Shown here piece by piece: positions 26,079 to 35,071 of a stretch of 64,000 bases of DNA. The position numbers and the translations under genes are program-made. Positions within the stretch are counted from its first letter, which is position 1. Each line of letters starts with the position of its first letter. Source of the stretch: Flavobacteriales bacterium (GTDB lineage Bacteria; Bacteroidota; Bacteroidia; Flavobacteriales; JASBRU01); the NCBI GenBank assembly GCA_030149285.1, contig JASBRU010000002.1, positions 124,001 to 188,000 on the forward strand, given 5' to 3'. The notes under the pieces are model-generated. The model did not search any database. It saw nothing but the letters and a program-made list of their open reading frames with translations, and had not been told where the DNA came from.

Positions 26079-27599
26079 ATGAAAAAAATTGCAATAATAG
26101 CTTTGTTTTTGATGAGTGGCTTGATGATGAAGGCCCAACAAATTCCGCTATACAGCCAATACTATTTTAATCCACAAATTTACAACCCAGCATTATCTGG
26201 CTCTGAAGGTGTAACTGAGGCATCTATATTTCATAGACGCCAATGGAGCGGAGTACAAGGTTCGCCAGAAACTTCGGCGCTTACATTAAATGGAGCTCTA
26301 AACACAGAAAAAGTGGGTTACAGCATCTATTTATTTAAAGATGTTACTGATATTATTGAAAGATATGGTGTATACGGTTCGTATGCATATCACTTAAAAT
26401 TATCTGACAAAACTGTATTATCATTTGGTTTAGCTGCCGGAGTTATAAATAATGGTATAAACCAAGCAGGTGTTACAGTAACGCATTTAAATGACCCTAT
26501 TTTATTATCAAGTATAGATAATAGAACTGCATTTGATATGAATTTAGGTGCAAACTTAAAGGTAGATAACTTTCAGTTTGGTGCTTCTGTAGTACAGCTT
26601 TTAGGTGCTCCAATTAAGTACAGCGAAAACTTTGCTACTGATGTTGAGTACAACATGATTCGTCACTTTATATTCTCAGGTAAGTATAATGTAGAAATTA
26701 AAGGTGATGATATGAGACTAGAGCCAATGGTATTGGTTAGAGCTTCAGAAACAGGTGTGCCTGCACAAATTGATGCAGGAGCTTATTTTAGAGCTAAAAA
26801 AATAGGTTGGATTGGTGCTATGTTCCGTTCAGGGTATGGTGTTACTGCTAACTTAGGATATAACATTAATGATAACCTATCTGTAGGTTATGCACATGAT
26901 TTTTCTATCAAAAGCTTTGCTAGTTCATTAGGTACTTCAAACGAAGTAATGCTTACATATCGTTTTGGAAGTAACAAAGAAAATGAACGTATGAAGAATG
27001 AGCTTAAGAAAATTAAGCGTGATCAAAGACGTATACAAGAAGAGAACGAAGAATTGATTAACGATAAGTTTGATGAGTTGAGAGACGAGTTAAAAGGAAA
27101 CTTAGAGAACCAACCAACCAATCAAGGCGGTAATACCGGAAATCAAGATGGTAATGCTGGAAGCCAAGATGGCAATACCGGAAACAACGGTAACACTGGA
27201 AACAATGGCAATACAGGAAATAATGGCAATACAGGAAATAATGGAAACACCGGAAATCAAGGAAATGCCGGAAACAACCAAGGTGGAAATCAAACAGGTA
27301 ACAATACCAACAATAACCAAGCAGGTTTTGGAAATGGCCAAACAGCAGATAATGTTACCCCAGGTAGTACAGGTTTCTATTTAGTTGCTGGTGTATTTAG
27401 CCAAAAAGAAAATGCTATTTCTTTAGCTCAAAAAATTGAGCGTCAAGGATACCAAGTAAGTTTCTTCCAAGATCGTAACAATGGTTATTTCTATGTGTTC
27501 TTAGCTAAGTTTAACAACTATAACGAAGCTAATAATGTGAAGAGCAATAGAATTGATGGTAAATTCTCTGAAGAACTATGGATTAAAGAAGTGAAGTAA
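26079..27599 (+). CDS. PorP/SprF-like T9SS barrel fused to coiled coil, GN repeats and SPOR domain
   Basis: Residues 1-18 are a signal peptide (cleaved after MMKA). Residues about 20-297 are a PorP/SprF barrel, with YSQYYFNPQIYNPALSGSEG, FHRRQWSGVQGSP and the closing YGVTANLGYNINDNLSVGY. Residues about 298-345 are a charged coiled coil, 351-400 are GNTGNN repeats, and 430-505 form a SPOR domain (GFYLVAGVFSQKENA to LWIKEV). SPOR domains bind denuded peptidoglycan. Ordinary SprF proteins stop at about 300-330 residues. The fusion could tie the outer-membrane T9SS partner of the adjacent type B cargo to the cell wall. A terminator follows. Confidence 0.92.
   Translation: MKKIAIIALFLMSGLMMKAQQIPLYSQYYFNPQIYNPALSGSEGVTEASIFHRRQWSGVQGSPETSALTLNGALNTEKVGYSIYLFKDVTDIIERYGVYGSYAYHLKLSDKTVLSFGLAAGVINNGINQAGVTVTHLNDPILLSSIDNRTAFDMNLGANLKVDNFQFGASVVQLLGAPIKYSENFATDVEYNMIRHFIFSGKYNVEIKGDDMRLEPMVLVRASETGVPAQIDAGAYFRAKKIGWIGAMFRSGYGVTANLGYNINDNLSVGYAHDFSIKSFASSLGTSNEVMLTYRFGSNKENERMKNELKKIKRDQRRIQEENEELINDKFDELRDELKGNLENQPTNQGGNTGNQDGNAGSQDGNTGNNGNTGNNGNTGNNGNTGNNGNTGNQGNAGNNQGGNQTGNNTNNNQAGFGNGQTADNVTPGSTGFYLVAGVFSQKENAISLAQKIERQGYQVSFFQDRNNGYFYVFLAKFNNYNEANNVKSNRIDGKFSEELWIKEVK
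27129..27278 (+). repeat. 18-bp tandem repeat coding for GNTGNN units
   Basis: Eight 18-bp units of the form GGNAAYRCNGGAAAYMAN encode G-N-T/A-G-N/S-N/Q. Two GAT insertions flank the second unit. Two adjacent copies (27207-27224 and 27225-27242) are identical, so the array is recent and prone to slippage. It forms the linker between the coiled coil and the SPOR domain. Confidence 0.9.
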
Positions 27600-27627
27600 T
27601 TCACTTTACAGACTATAATCGAAAACG

Positions 27628-27657
27628 AAAAAGGGGAGCATTTTGCTCCCCTTTTTT
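27628..27657. terminator. Bidirectional terminator after the SprF-SPOR gene
   Basis: AAAAGGGGAGCA/TGCTCCCCTTTT forms a strong stem with a 3-base loop, flanked by A- and T-runs. On the other strand it reaches the stop codon of the convergent DinB gene. Confidence 0.92.
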
Positions 27658-28246
27658 ATTTAGTCATTTCTTTTAATACGTTTTGGGCTTGTATAATATG
27701 CCTTTGTGTGTGCCCAACCATAAATGTAAAGGCATCGCCTAGTTTAAAGAGTAGCCAACTGCCAAGCGCAGATTTGATTCTTATTTTTTCTAGGTTCACT
27801 AATCTGCTTTCTTCTAGTAATACCAAAAGCTTCTTTTGTTCTTTTAAAAAGTAATTAATGGCTTTATGCCCATTTATAGTAGATAAAGAACCGGTTTCAG
27901 TACTTGGCTTGAATTTTTTTACAGTTTTAGTAGGCTTACCTAAATCACCATTAATTGGCTTAAGCATTTTTGTAAAGTACAAACCCATTCTGCCAGACTT
28001 AAAAGTTTCTTTTTGGGTGTTTTTAGGGTACTTACCAATCTTTTTTTCAAAAAGCCTGTGGTAATGTTCATTTGAAATATTTATGTGTTCAAAGCATTCT
28101 GCAATACTCCATTTTTCAGGGCTAATTTTATAATTAAGCTCAGCCTCACTTAACTTTAAAAAAGTGTTTTCTACAGTATCTATAGATGCTTTGGTTTCTT
28201 CAATTAATTGATCAATGAGTTTGTTGCTGTTTCTGATAGTAGCCAT
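27656..28246 (-). CDS. DinB-superfamily protein
   Basis: The 196-residue protein has the DinB_2 four-helix layout. NTFLKLSEAELNYKISPEKWSIAECFEHINISNEHY supplies the first His ligand region, and MVGHTQRHIIQAQNVL supplies the C-terminal His-xxx-His pair. DinB-like proteins bind a divalent metal, and some are thiol-S-transferases using bacillithiol-type thiols. The substrate here is unknown. It is the last of the minus-strand genes before the shared terminator. Confidence 0.85.
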   Translation of the reverse strand: MATIRNSNKLIDQLIEETKASIDTVENTFLKLSEAELNYKISPEKWSIAECFEHINISNEHYHRLFEKKIGKYPKNTQKETFKSGRMGLYFTKMLKPINGDLGKPTKTVKKFKPSTETGSLSTINGHKAINYFLKEQKKLLVLLEESRLVNLEKIRIKSALGSWLLFKLGDAFTFMVGHTQRHIIQAQNVLKEMTK

Positions 28247-28325
28247 ATTTAATACTTATGATTATATAGGCAAAAGTACACCACGGACAACTTATAAAAG
28301 TTGACATATATCAAGAATGGGTTTG

Positions 28326-28895
28326 TTATAATTTTGTTTTCTTTCTTAATCGGCTAAAAGTTTCTGCAGACATGCCTAAATAGGAGGCTAAGTGTTTTTG
28401 AGGTACAAGCTGAATCATATGAGGGCTTTCTCTTAAAAGTCTCTCAAAACGCTCTTCAGCTGTGTAAGAAAGCACGTTAATCTCATGAAACCCTTTTTTA
28501 AATAAAATTTCTTGGTTAAACAACCTACCCCAGCGCTCTACATCTTTGTGTTTGTCATACATTAGCTCAAGGTCAGATTTACTTATTCTATAGAGTTTAC
28601 AGTCGGTTAAAGCTTCTAGATAAAATAGAGAGGGTTTTCTGGTTAAAAAAGAATCGTATGCTCCAGAGTAATCACCATCATAAGTAAAGCCAACAGACCT
28701 ATCTTGTCCATCCTTTATAAAGTAAGCGCGTAAAACACCTTTCTCTACATAATAGAAATAGTTTTCTACTTTCCCTGCTTCGCTAATAAACTCTCCTTTA
28801 GTAATTTCTAGTGGATGCCAATAGCTCATAAAGTCTCTTAAGACTTCGTTGTTCATTTCTACATTTTTACATAATGTTTCTTTTAAGCTAGGCAT
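28326..28895 (-). CDS. Crp/Fnr-family transcriptional regulator
   Basis: The ORF track starts at 28919, inside the terminator of the upstream VOC gene. The ATG at 28895 (MPSLKETLCKN) gives 189 residues and is preferred. The N-terminal two thirds form a cNMP-like sensor domain (EKGVLRAYFIKDGQDRSVGF), and the short HTH at the C-terminus is VPQKHLASYLGMSAETFSRLR. No Fe-S cysteines are seen, so it is unlikely to be an oxygen-sensing FNR. The target is unknown; the nearby DinB and VOC genes are candidates. Confidence 0.88.
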   Translation of the reverse strand: MPSLKETLCKNVEMNNEVLRDFMSYWHPLEITKGEFISEAGKVENYFYYVEKGVLRAYFIKDGQDRSVGFTYDGDYSGAYDSFLTRKPSLFYLEALTDCKLYRISKSDLELMYDKHKDVERWGRLFNQEILFKKGFHEINVLSYTAEERFERLLRESPHMIQLVPQKHLASYLGMSAETFSRLRKKTKL

Positions 28896-28900
28896 GCCTA

Positions 28901-28931
28901 AAAATAAGAAAAGCCCCAATATTTGGGGCTT
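28901..28931 (-). terminator. Terminator of the VOC gene
   Basis: On the minus strand AAGCCCCAA/TTGGGGCTT forms a 9-bp stem with a 3-base loop. It is followed by TTCTTATTTTT and lies 6 bases after the VOC stop. Confidence 0.85.
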
Positions 28932-28937
28932 TAATAT

Positions 28938-29288
28938 TTAATAATGTTGGTCTATTAAAATGGGGTTACCGTCGGGGTCAATTAAAGTAATGTGTTCTGG
29001 CCCGGTAGTAGATTCATCTGCCTCTTTTACTAGTTGTAACCCATTTTGTTTGAGTGCCTTTTGTATATCTCGTACTTCTGTTGGTGCTTGAGGGTTAAAT
29101 GTAAGTACATTGTCTTCAAACATTCCTTCAAATAAACCTAGTTTTACTTCATGGTGCTTAATCATTAACCATTTTTGATCAATACCACCTTCACCATCAA
29201 TAGCTTTAAAGCCAAGCTTTTCATAAAAAGCTAATGACTTTTTAATGTCTTTTACGGCTAAAGCCATATAAAATTTTCCTAAATCCAT
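28938..29288 (-). CDS. VOC (glyoxalase/bleomycin-resistance fold) protein
   Basis: This 116-residue single VOC module begins FYMALAVKDIKKSLAFYEKLGF and ends GPEHITLIDPDGNPILIDQH, the classic pair of beta-alpha-beta-beta-beta units. The family includes glyoxalase, dioxygenases and antibiotic-binding proteins. The substrate cannot be assigned. It has its own terminator downstream. Confidence 0.88.
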   Translation of the reverse strand: MDLGKFYMALAVKDIKKSLAFYEKLGFKAIDGEGGIDQKWLMIKHHEVKLGLFEGMFEDNVLTFNPQAPTEVRDIQKALKQNGLQLVKEADESTTGPEHITLIDPDGNPILIDQHY

Positions 29289-29387
29289 TCTTTAATTTTT
29301 TTAGTGGATAAATTATTTTAATAGCACAAACCTAGCTGACACTAGTATAAATAGGCTCACACGAAAGTATGAAATGTAAAAATGGAC

Positions 29388-29861
29388 TTAAATATTATAG
29401 GATGTATCCTCAAAATCCGGAGAACGAATTTCTTCGTGAATGATTTGTCCACCAGAGTTTGCTGCTAGTAACTGTACCCCAAAAGAAGACAAGCCTGCTA
29501 AAAGAAGGAATAAGTAGATAATAGTAGAGTTGGTATTCTCTTTCCTAGATAATACCAAGCCCACTACAGATAGAGCGCCTAATATTAGGCTTACTAATAC
29601 AGCAGTTTCAGCTGCTTCCTCATGCTCATGAATAAGTGTGTGGGTTAAGGTAGTAGCACCTTCTTCAACAATGTGCTCAGCTTTTTCACCTGTTTTATCT
29701 GCTATAACGCTAAAAATTGCTGCAAAAATAAAGGTGTAGAGCCCTGTCTTTTTTAGTGTGATATTTTTCGAAATAATCCCAATGGCTAATAAGATTGAAC
29801 CGAATAAAGTACCAATAATAGGGAAATGATTTACTAGTAGATGTATATGTACTGCATTCAT
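29388..29861 (-). CDS. DUF2231-like four-TM membrane protein
   Basis: The 157-residue protein has about four hydrophobic segments and the family-like motifs NHFPIIGTLFG near the start and DKTGEKAEHIVEEG after the second helix. A histidine/glutamate-rich loop, THTLIHEHEEAAE, precedes the third. DUF2231-type proteins are suspected of binding heme or metal through such histidines, but their role is not established. It stands alone with 59 bases before mfd. Confidence 0.75.
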   Translation of the reverse strand: MNAVHIHLLVNHFPIIGTLFGSILLAIGIISKNITLKKTGLYTFIFAAIFSVIADKTGEKAEHIVEEGATTLTHTLIHEHEEAAETAVLVSLILGALSVVGLVLSRKENTNSTIIYLFLLLAGLSSFGVQLLAANSGGQIIHEEIRSPDFEDTSYNI

Positions 29862-29920
29862 GGGAGAAATTTTTTACTAAGTAACAAAAAAATAAAAAAA
29901 GAGGAGTATTAAATTATTGT

Positions 29921-32900
29921 TTACACCTCTACAGCAACCATTGGTTTAATGGCTTTTATCGCATCGTCTACTTTTGTAATGTTATCAAAAGCAAGGCTTA
30001 ATCTATTATTCTTTTCGCGCATACGAGCAAGTCTTGGGTTTTGTTGCACAAATTGGAGTACGTTGGTAAATGCTTCTGACTGGTAGTAAGGAGACTCTTG
30101 ATTGGTTGTGAACTGCCCAATCATTTTTCCTTTTTTCAAGATAATTTTTTCAAAACCAATTTCCTTGCCCAGCCATCGTAAACGCATAGAGTTTAGTAGG
30201 TCATAAACAGGTTTAGGGAAAGAGCCAAAGCGGTCTACAAGGTTTGTTTCAAAAATGTATAACTGATCTTCGTTTTCAACTTCGTTTAATTCTTTATATA
30301 ATCGTAAACGCTCATCTACTTTATTTACATAATCATCCGGGATGAGTATTTCAAAATCAGTGTCTAGTTGGCAATCATCTACAAAGTCTTTTTTCTGCTT
30401 TTTAGCATCAGGTAAACTATCGTAAAGTTCTTTAAACTCTGTTTCTTTTAATTCGTTTATGGCTTCGTCTAATATCTTTTGGTAAGTATCAAAACCCATA
30501 TCAGCCATAAAGCCACTTTGCTCACCACCCAATAAGTCTCCGGCTCCTCTAATTTCAAGGTCGCGCATAGCTATGTTCATCCCACTGCCTAGGTCGCTAA
30601 ACTGCTCTAAAGCCTGCAATCTTTTTCTTGCTTCTTCGGTCATAGAAGAGTAAGGAGGGGCAATTAGTTTACAAAATGCCTTTTTGTTTGAACGACCAAC
30701 TCTACCGCGCATCTGATGTAAATCGCTCAAGCCAAAGTTTTGTGCATTGTTAATGATAATGGTATTTGCATTAGGAATATCCAAACCACTTTCAATAATA
30801 GTAGTAGAAATCAATACATCAAACTCACCTTCAATAAAAGCTAGCATTAGTTCTTCTAGCTTTTTACCATCCATTTGTCCATGACCAATACCAATTTTTA
30901 TACTTGGTAAAAGCCTTTGTAGCATGCCTGCTACTTCCTTAATATTCTCAATACGGTTGTGTACAAAAAACACTTGCCCACCACGAGATACTTCGTACAT
31001 GATAGCATCCCTAATTAGTTCTTCATTAAAAGGCATTACCTGCGTTTCTACAGGGTATCTGTTAGGAGGTGGAGTAGTCATTACCGATAAATCTCTTGCC
31101 GCCATTAATGAAAATTGTAAGGTACGAGGGATAGGGGTAGCGGTTAAGGTAAGCGTGTCTACATTCGCTTTAAAATTCTTGAGTTTGTCTTTTACGGCTA
31201 CACCAAATTTTTGTTCTTCATCTACTATTAATAAACCTAAATCTTTAAACTTTACATCATTACCAACAATACGATGTGTGCCGATAAGGATGTCAATTTT
31301 CCCTTCTTCTAATTTTTTAAGGGTTTCGGTTTGTTGCTTACGTGTTTTAAAACGATTAATATAATCAATGTTACAAGGTAGGTCTTTTAAACGCTTGCTA
31401 AAAGTTTTATAATGCTGAAAAGCTAAAATAGTAGTAGGTACTAATATGGCTACTTGTTTACTGTCGGCCACAGCTTTAAAAGCAGCTCTTACAGCAATTT
31501 CTGTTTTACCAAAACCAACATCACCACATACCAATCTATCCATTGGCATAGCACTTTCCATATCCGCTTTTACATCTTGGGTTGCTTTAACCTGATCGGG
31601 AGTATCTTCATATATAAACGAAGCCTCTAATTCATGCTGTAAGTAGGTATCCGGTGCATACTGAAAACCTTTACTGGTTTTACGCTTTGCATACAGCTTT
31701 ATTAAGTCATAAGCTATTTCCTTAACTCTCTTCTTGGTCTTCTGCTTTAGCTTAGCCCATTGTTGTGAGCCTAGTTTATGTATGCTTGGTGCAGTGCCTT
31801 CTTTGCTATTATACTTAGCAATTTTATGTAAAGAGTGAATGCTGATGTAAAGGATATCATTATCTCTATAAATTAGCTTTATAGCTTCTTGCGTCTTTCC
31901 TTCAACATCAATTTTTTGTAGTCCACCAAACTTACCAATACCATGGTCTATATGCGTAACATAGTCTCCATACTGCAGGCTGGTTAGTTCCTTAAGAGTA
32001 ATGGCTTGCTTTTTCTCAAAACCGGTTTTTAAACGGAACTTATGGTAGCGTTCAAAAATTTGATGATCTGTATAACAAGCTATTTTATTGTGAGGGTCTA
32101 TAAAACCTTCGTGCAAGGTAAAGAGTAGGGGTGCGTAGCTTACATCGGCTCCAATATCTTTAAATATTGAGTGGAAACGCTCTACCTGCTTAGCCGCACC
32201 ACAAAGTATTACATTGTCAATGCCATTACCTGTGTTACTATTTAGGTTGTCAACTAGTAAATCAAATTGTTTATTGAAAGAGGGTTGCGGTTTAGACTGA
32301 CTTTCTATAACATGGTTGGGGGTAAAATGACTTACCTGACCAAACTCAATTACTCCAAAGTCTTCAAGTTCTTTTTCAAAAAGTTTGGCTCCCGTAAATA
32401 AGTCTTCCGGTTCATCATGCTGAATTTCGGTGCTTAGCTTTCCAAATTCTTCAACCGCCTTTTCAAATAGTTGTTCTAAACGCTTAGAAGTTAGGCTTAC
32501 GTTCTTACACCAAATTGCTGTGTTGTGTGGGATGTAGCGTAAAAATGATTCTCTACTTTCCTGAATCATTTTGTTCTCCACATTGGGCATCAACATCAAT
32601 CGCTTTACCGGATTGATGGATAACTGGCTCTCCACATCAAAGGTTCTGATGCTCTCTACATCATCACCAAAAAACTCTATACGGTAGGGGTTTTCATTAG
32701 AGAATGAGAATACATCTACAATACCCCCTCTTACTGAAAATTGACCCGGTTCAACTACAAAATCTACACGTTCAAAATGGTATTCAAACAACGTTTCGTT
32801 GATGAAGTCGATACTTAACTTATCGCCTTCAGAAATTTTAAGTGTATTCTTAGTCAGTTCTTTTCTGGTAATTACCTTTTCAAATAAGGCATCGGGATAA

Positions 32901-33271
32901 GAAACGATTACCGAAGGCTTGCGTCTGCTGTTTATTCGGTTTAATACCTCTGCTCTTAATAGCACATTGGCATTATCTGTTTCTTCTATTTGATAAGGCC
33001 TCCTGTATGAGCCGGGGAAGAACAAAGTGTTTTTCTCACCTAATATTTGCTCAATATCATTTAAGAAATAAGCGGCTTCTTCTTTATCGTTTAAGATGAA
33101 TAGGTGGGTACGGTCAGTTTGCTCAAAAACGGCACTACCAATAAGTGTGTGTAGAGATCCTGCAAGACCTTTTAAATGAATATGAGGCGTAATTTCCCCT
33201 GCTAAAATCGCTGCAAGCTGCTGCGTTCGGCTATCATTTTTGTAAGTCTGTAAAAAGTCTTGTACAGTCAA
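29921..33271 (-). CDS. mfd: Transcription-repair coupling factor
   Basis: Mfd removes RNA polymerase stalled at DNA lesions and recruits UvrA. The 1116-residue protein has the UvrB-like N-terminal domains (FPGSYRRPYQIEETDNANVL), the CarD-like RNA-polymerase-interacting domain (LTSLQYGDYVTHIDHGIGKFGGL), a RecG-like translocase with Walker A GDVGFGKTEIAVRAA, DEEQ (VDEEQKFGV) and TATPIPRTLQFS, and a C-terminal TRCF domain. It starts 3 bases after the fbp stop, so the two share a transcript. Confidence 0.97.
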   Translation of the reverse strand: MTVQDFLQTYKNDSRTQQLAAILAGEITPHIHLKGLAGSLHTLIGSAVFEQTDRTHLFILNDKEEAAYFLNDIEQILGEKNTLFFPGSYRRPYQIEETDNANVLLRAEVLNRINSRRKPSVIVSYPDALFEKVITRKELTKNTLKISEGDKLSIDFINETLFEYHFERVDFVVEPGQFSVRGGIVDVFSFSNENPYRIEFFGDDVESIRTFDVESQLSINPVKRLMLMPNVENKMIQESRESFLRYIPHNTAIWCKNVSLTSKRLEQLFEKAVEEFGKLSTEIQHDEPEDLFTGAKLFEKELEDFGVIEFGQVSHFTPNHVIESQSKPQPSFNKQFDLLVDNLNSNTGNGIDNVILCGAAKQVERFHSIFKDIGADVSYAPLLFTLHEGFIDPHNKIACYTDHQIFERYHKFRLKTGFEKKQAITLKELTSLQYGDYVTHIDHGIGKFGGLQKIDVEGKTQEAIKLIYRDNDILYISIHSLHKIAKYNSKEGTAPSIHKLGSQQWAKLKQKTKKRVKEIAYDLIKLYAKRKTSKGFQYAPDTYLQHELEASFIYEDTPDQVKATQDVKADMESAMPMDRLVCGDVGFGKTEIAVRAAFKAVADSKQVAILVPTTILAFQHYKTFSKRLKDLPCNIDYINRFKTRKQQTETLKKLEEGKIDILIGTHRIVGNDVKFKDLGLLIVDEEQKFGVAVKDKLKNFKANVDTLTLTATPIPRTLQFSLMAARDLSVMTTPPPNRYPVETQVMPFNEELIRDAIMYEVSRGGQVFFVHNRIENIKEVAGMLQRLLPSIKIGIGHGQMDGKKLEELMLAFIEGEFDVLISTTIIESGLDIPNANTIIINNAQNFGLSDLHQMRGRVGRSNKKAFCKLIAPPYSSMTEEARKRLQALEQFSDLGSGMNIAMRDLEIRGAGDLLGGEQSGFMADMGFDTYQKILDEAINELKETEFKELYDSLPDAKKQKKDFVDDCQLDTDFEILIPDDYVNKVDERLRLYKELNEVENEDQLYIFETNLVDRFGSFPKPVYDLLNSMRLRWLGKEIGFEKIILKKGKMIGQFTTNQESPYYQSEAFTNVLQFVQQNPRLARMREKNNRLSLAFDNITKVDDAIKAIKPMVAVEV

Positions 33272-33274
33272 TTT

Positions 33275-34246
33275 TTATAAATAACTCTCCGCCTTTTCTA
33301 CCATCTTTGTAGAGCCTACATAGTAAGGCACACGCTGATGCAATTCAGTCGGATCAATCTCCATAATTCTGTTTTTGCCATCACTGGCTTTTCCACCTGC
33401 TTGTTCAGCAAGCATTGCTAGCGGGCTACATTCGTATAACAAACGTAGTTTACCGTTTGGCGCTTTTTCTGTAGCAGGGTAAATATATATACCGCCTTTT
33501 AATAAGTTACGGTGAAAATCTGCTACTAAAGAACCTATATATCTTGCACTAAATAATTGCTCTTGGCAATCTTGCACGTACTCTTTTACACCTTTTGTGC
33601 TTATGTTGATATTCCCTTCGTTGATGGAATAAATCTTGCCATCTTCCTTAATTTTCATATCAGGATGTGATAAGCAAAATTCACCAATAGATGGGTCTAA
33701 AGTAAAGCCGTTTACTCCACTACCAGTTGTGTATACCAACATAGTTGACGAGCCATAAATAACATAGCCTGCTGCAACTTGTTCAATACCCTTACGTAAA
33801 AACTCATCTCTTGTTACGGGAACTGATGTGTCTTTTCTTTTAAAGATAGAGAAGATAGTACCGATAGATACATTTACATCAATGTTAGATGAACCATCTA
33901 ATGGATCCATTGCTACTAAATATTTGCTGTTGGCAGAAGGGCCGTCTAAAATTACAATATCCTCATCTTCTTCAGATGCTATAGCTGCACACTCTCCACC
34001 ATTACGTAAAGCACCAATAAAAATTTCATTGGCATAAACATCCAATTTTTGCTGAGCTTCGCCTTGTACATTCTCGGTACCGTAAGCGCCTGTAATGTCT
34101 ACTAATCCGGCTTTGTTTACCTCACGGTTTATGATTTTTGCAGCAATGGTAATATCTCCAAACAACCTAGAAAATTCTCCGGTTGCATTGTGATGCTCGC
34201 TTTGTTTCTCAATAATAAACTCGTTCAGTGTTTTAAGGGTAGCCAT
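33275..34246 (-). CDS. fbp: Class 1 fructose-1,6-bisphosphatase
   Basis: FBPase converts fructose-1,6-bisphosphate to fructose-6-phosphate in gluconeogenesis. The 323-residue protein has the metal- and substrate-binding motif [22 protein letters not shown], the SEEDED acidic site and the C-terminal [24 protein letters not shown]. It is upstream of mfd and reads into it. A GATATTTG sequence upstream is a weak promoter candidate. Confidence 0.97.
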   Translation of the reverse strand: MATLKTLNEFIIEKQSEHHNATGEFSRLFGDITIAAKIINREVNKAGLVDITGAYGTENVQGEAQQKLDVYANEIFIGALRNGGECAAIASEEDEDIVILDGPSANSKYLVAMDPLDGSSNIDVNVSIGTIFSIFKRKDTSVPVTRDEFLRKGIEQVAAGYVIYGSSTMLVYTTGSGVNGFTLDPSIGEFCLSHPDMKIKEDGKIYSINEGNINISTKGVKEYVQDCQEQLFSARYIGSLVADFHRNLLKGGIYIYPATEKAPNGKLRLLYECSPLAMLAEQAGGKASDGKNRIMEIDPTELHQRVPYYVGSTKMVEKAESYL

Positions 34247-34355
34247 AGTACTAGTTTTAAGGCTGCAAATATCGGTAATTAAAGCTAAATGAGAAACTAG
34301 AGTTTCAGAATACTAGTAGACATGATAAATCGTTTTAGATTGTATAGTTTACAAA

Positions 34356-34628
34356 ATGGATAAAAGAGCCAAAATCTTTACAGCCACTAATATCATTCTT
34401 TATATAATAGCATTTATGCTATCAGCATACTCAAATAGCCAATTCATTATATTGTTATTACTATCAATTGTGCTTGCTCTTTTATTATCAATATTTTTTA
34501 TGGTTTGGTATAAAGGTAGTTTTAAGGAGAGATTTAAAATAATAATTGGTTATTCACTTTTCTTAGTAGTTGTAGCCTACATAGGGGGGTACTTTTACGA
34601 AACATTTTATATTCTGTATCAATGGTAA
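34356..34628 (+). CDS. Small three-TM protein
   Basis: This 90-residue, very hydrophobic protein has three predicted membrane helices (about 10-25, 28-50 and 62-80) separated by short basic loops. It overlaps the next gene by 7 bases, which supports it as a real translated gene. No family is recognised and the codon use is AT-rich. Function is unknown. Confidence 0.65.
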   Translation: MDKRAKIFTATNIILYIIAFMLSAYSNSQFIILLLLSIVLALLLSIFFMVWYKGSFKERFKIIIGYSLFLVVVAYIGGYFYETFYILYQW

Positions 34629-35020
34629 GACAGTTTCTAAGAATATTTTCAATACCAATTATTTTGCTTTCATTTTATTTGGCATTTTCTTTTGGAAGAG
34701 CACCATTAATTGAGGGTAGGCATATAATTGACCCTTACATTGATACTCATTTTTCAGATAAATATACCCCAGAGAAATTTGAAAATATTGAGTTAGGAAT
34801 GACATTGCAAGAAGTGGTTGATGAGTTAGGGCAACCATTTTTTATAACCCCAGCTTATGGAGATAGTTTAAATACTCAATATCGTTATACAGCTGATGGT
34901 AAGTTGTTAAGTAAAAGAACCGGGCAAGCCTATTCTGATTGTGCCTGGTACAGGTCGTCTGTTACTTTTGATACTACATGGATTGTCATCAGTATTGATA
35001 AGGGATGGTCGTATGATTAG
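34622..35020 (+). CDS. Membrane-anchored small protein with BamE/OmlA-like segment
   Basis: The 132-residue protein has an N-terminal membrane anchor (about 6-24) and a small extracytoplasmic domain. The segment FENIELGMTLQEVVDELGQPF matches the helix-turn typical of BamE/OmlA-like folds (GMt..eV...lG.P), and a beta-rich end follows (RYTADGKLLSKR, WIVISIDKGW). No lipobox is seen, unlike true BamE. It is translationally coupled to the three-TM protein. The function is not known. Confidence 0.65.
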   Translation: MVRQFLRIFSIPIILLSFYLAFSFGRAPLIEGRHIIDPYIDTHFSDKYTPEKFENIELGMTLQEVVDELGQPFFITPAYGDSLNTQYRYTADGKLLSKRTGQAYSDCAWYRSSVTFDTTWIVISIDKGWSYD

Positions 35021-35071
35021 TCTTTAATACTCATCCTATAATTCCTCTCTCAAAAATTTTACATTTGTTTT

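Noticed and set aside
27129-27278. Possible CRISPR array
   Set aside because: The units are contiguous, in frame, 18 bp long and have no spacers; they code for the GNTGNN linker.
27102-27384. ORFs of 79 and 78 residues on both strands
   Set aside because: They are shadows of the 18-bp repeat tract, with repetitive sequence in every frame.
28896-28919. N-terminal extension of the Crp/Fnr ORF
   Set aside because: It lies inside the terminator hairpin of the upstream VOC gene and is not family-like; the ATG at 28895 is preferred.
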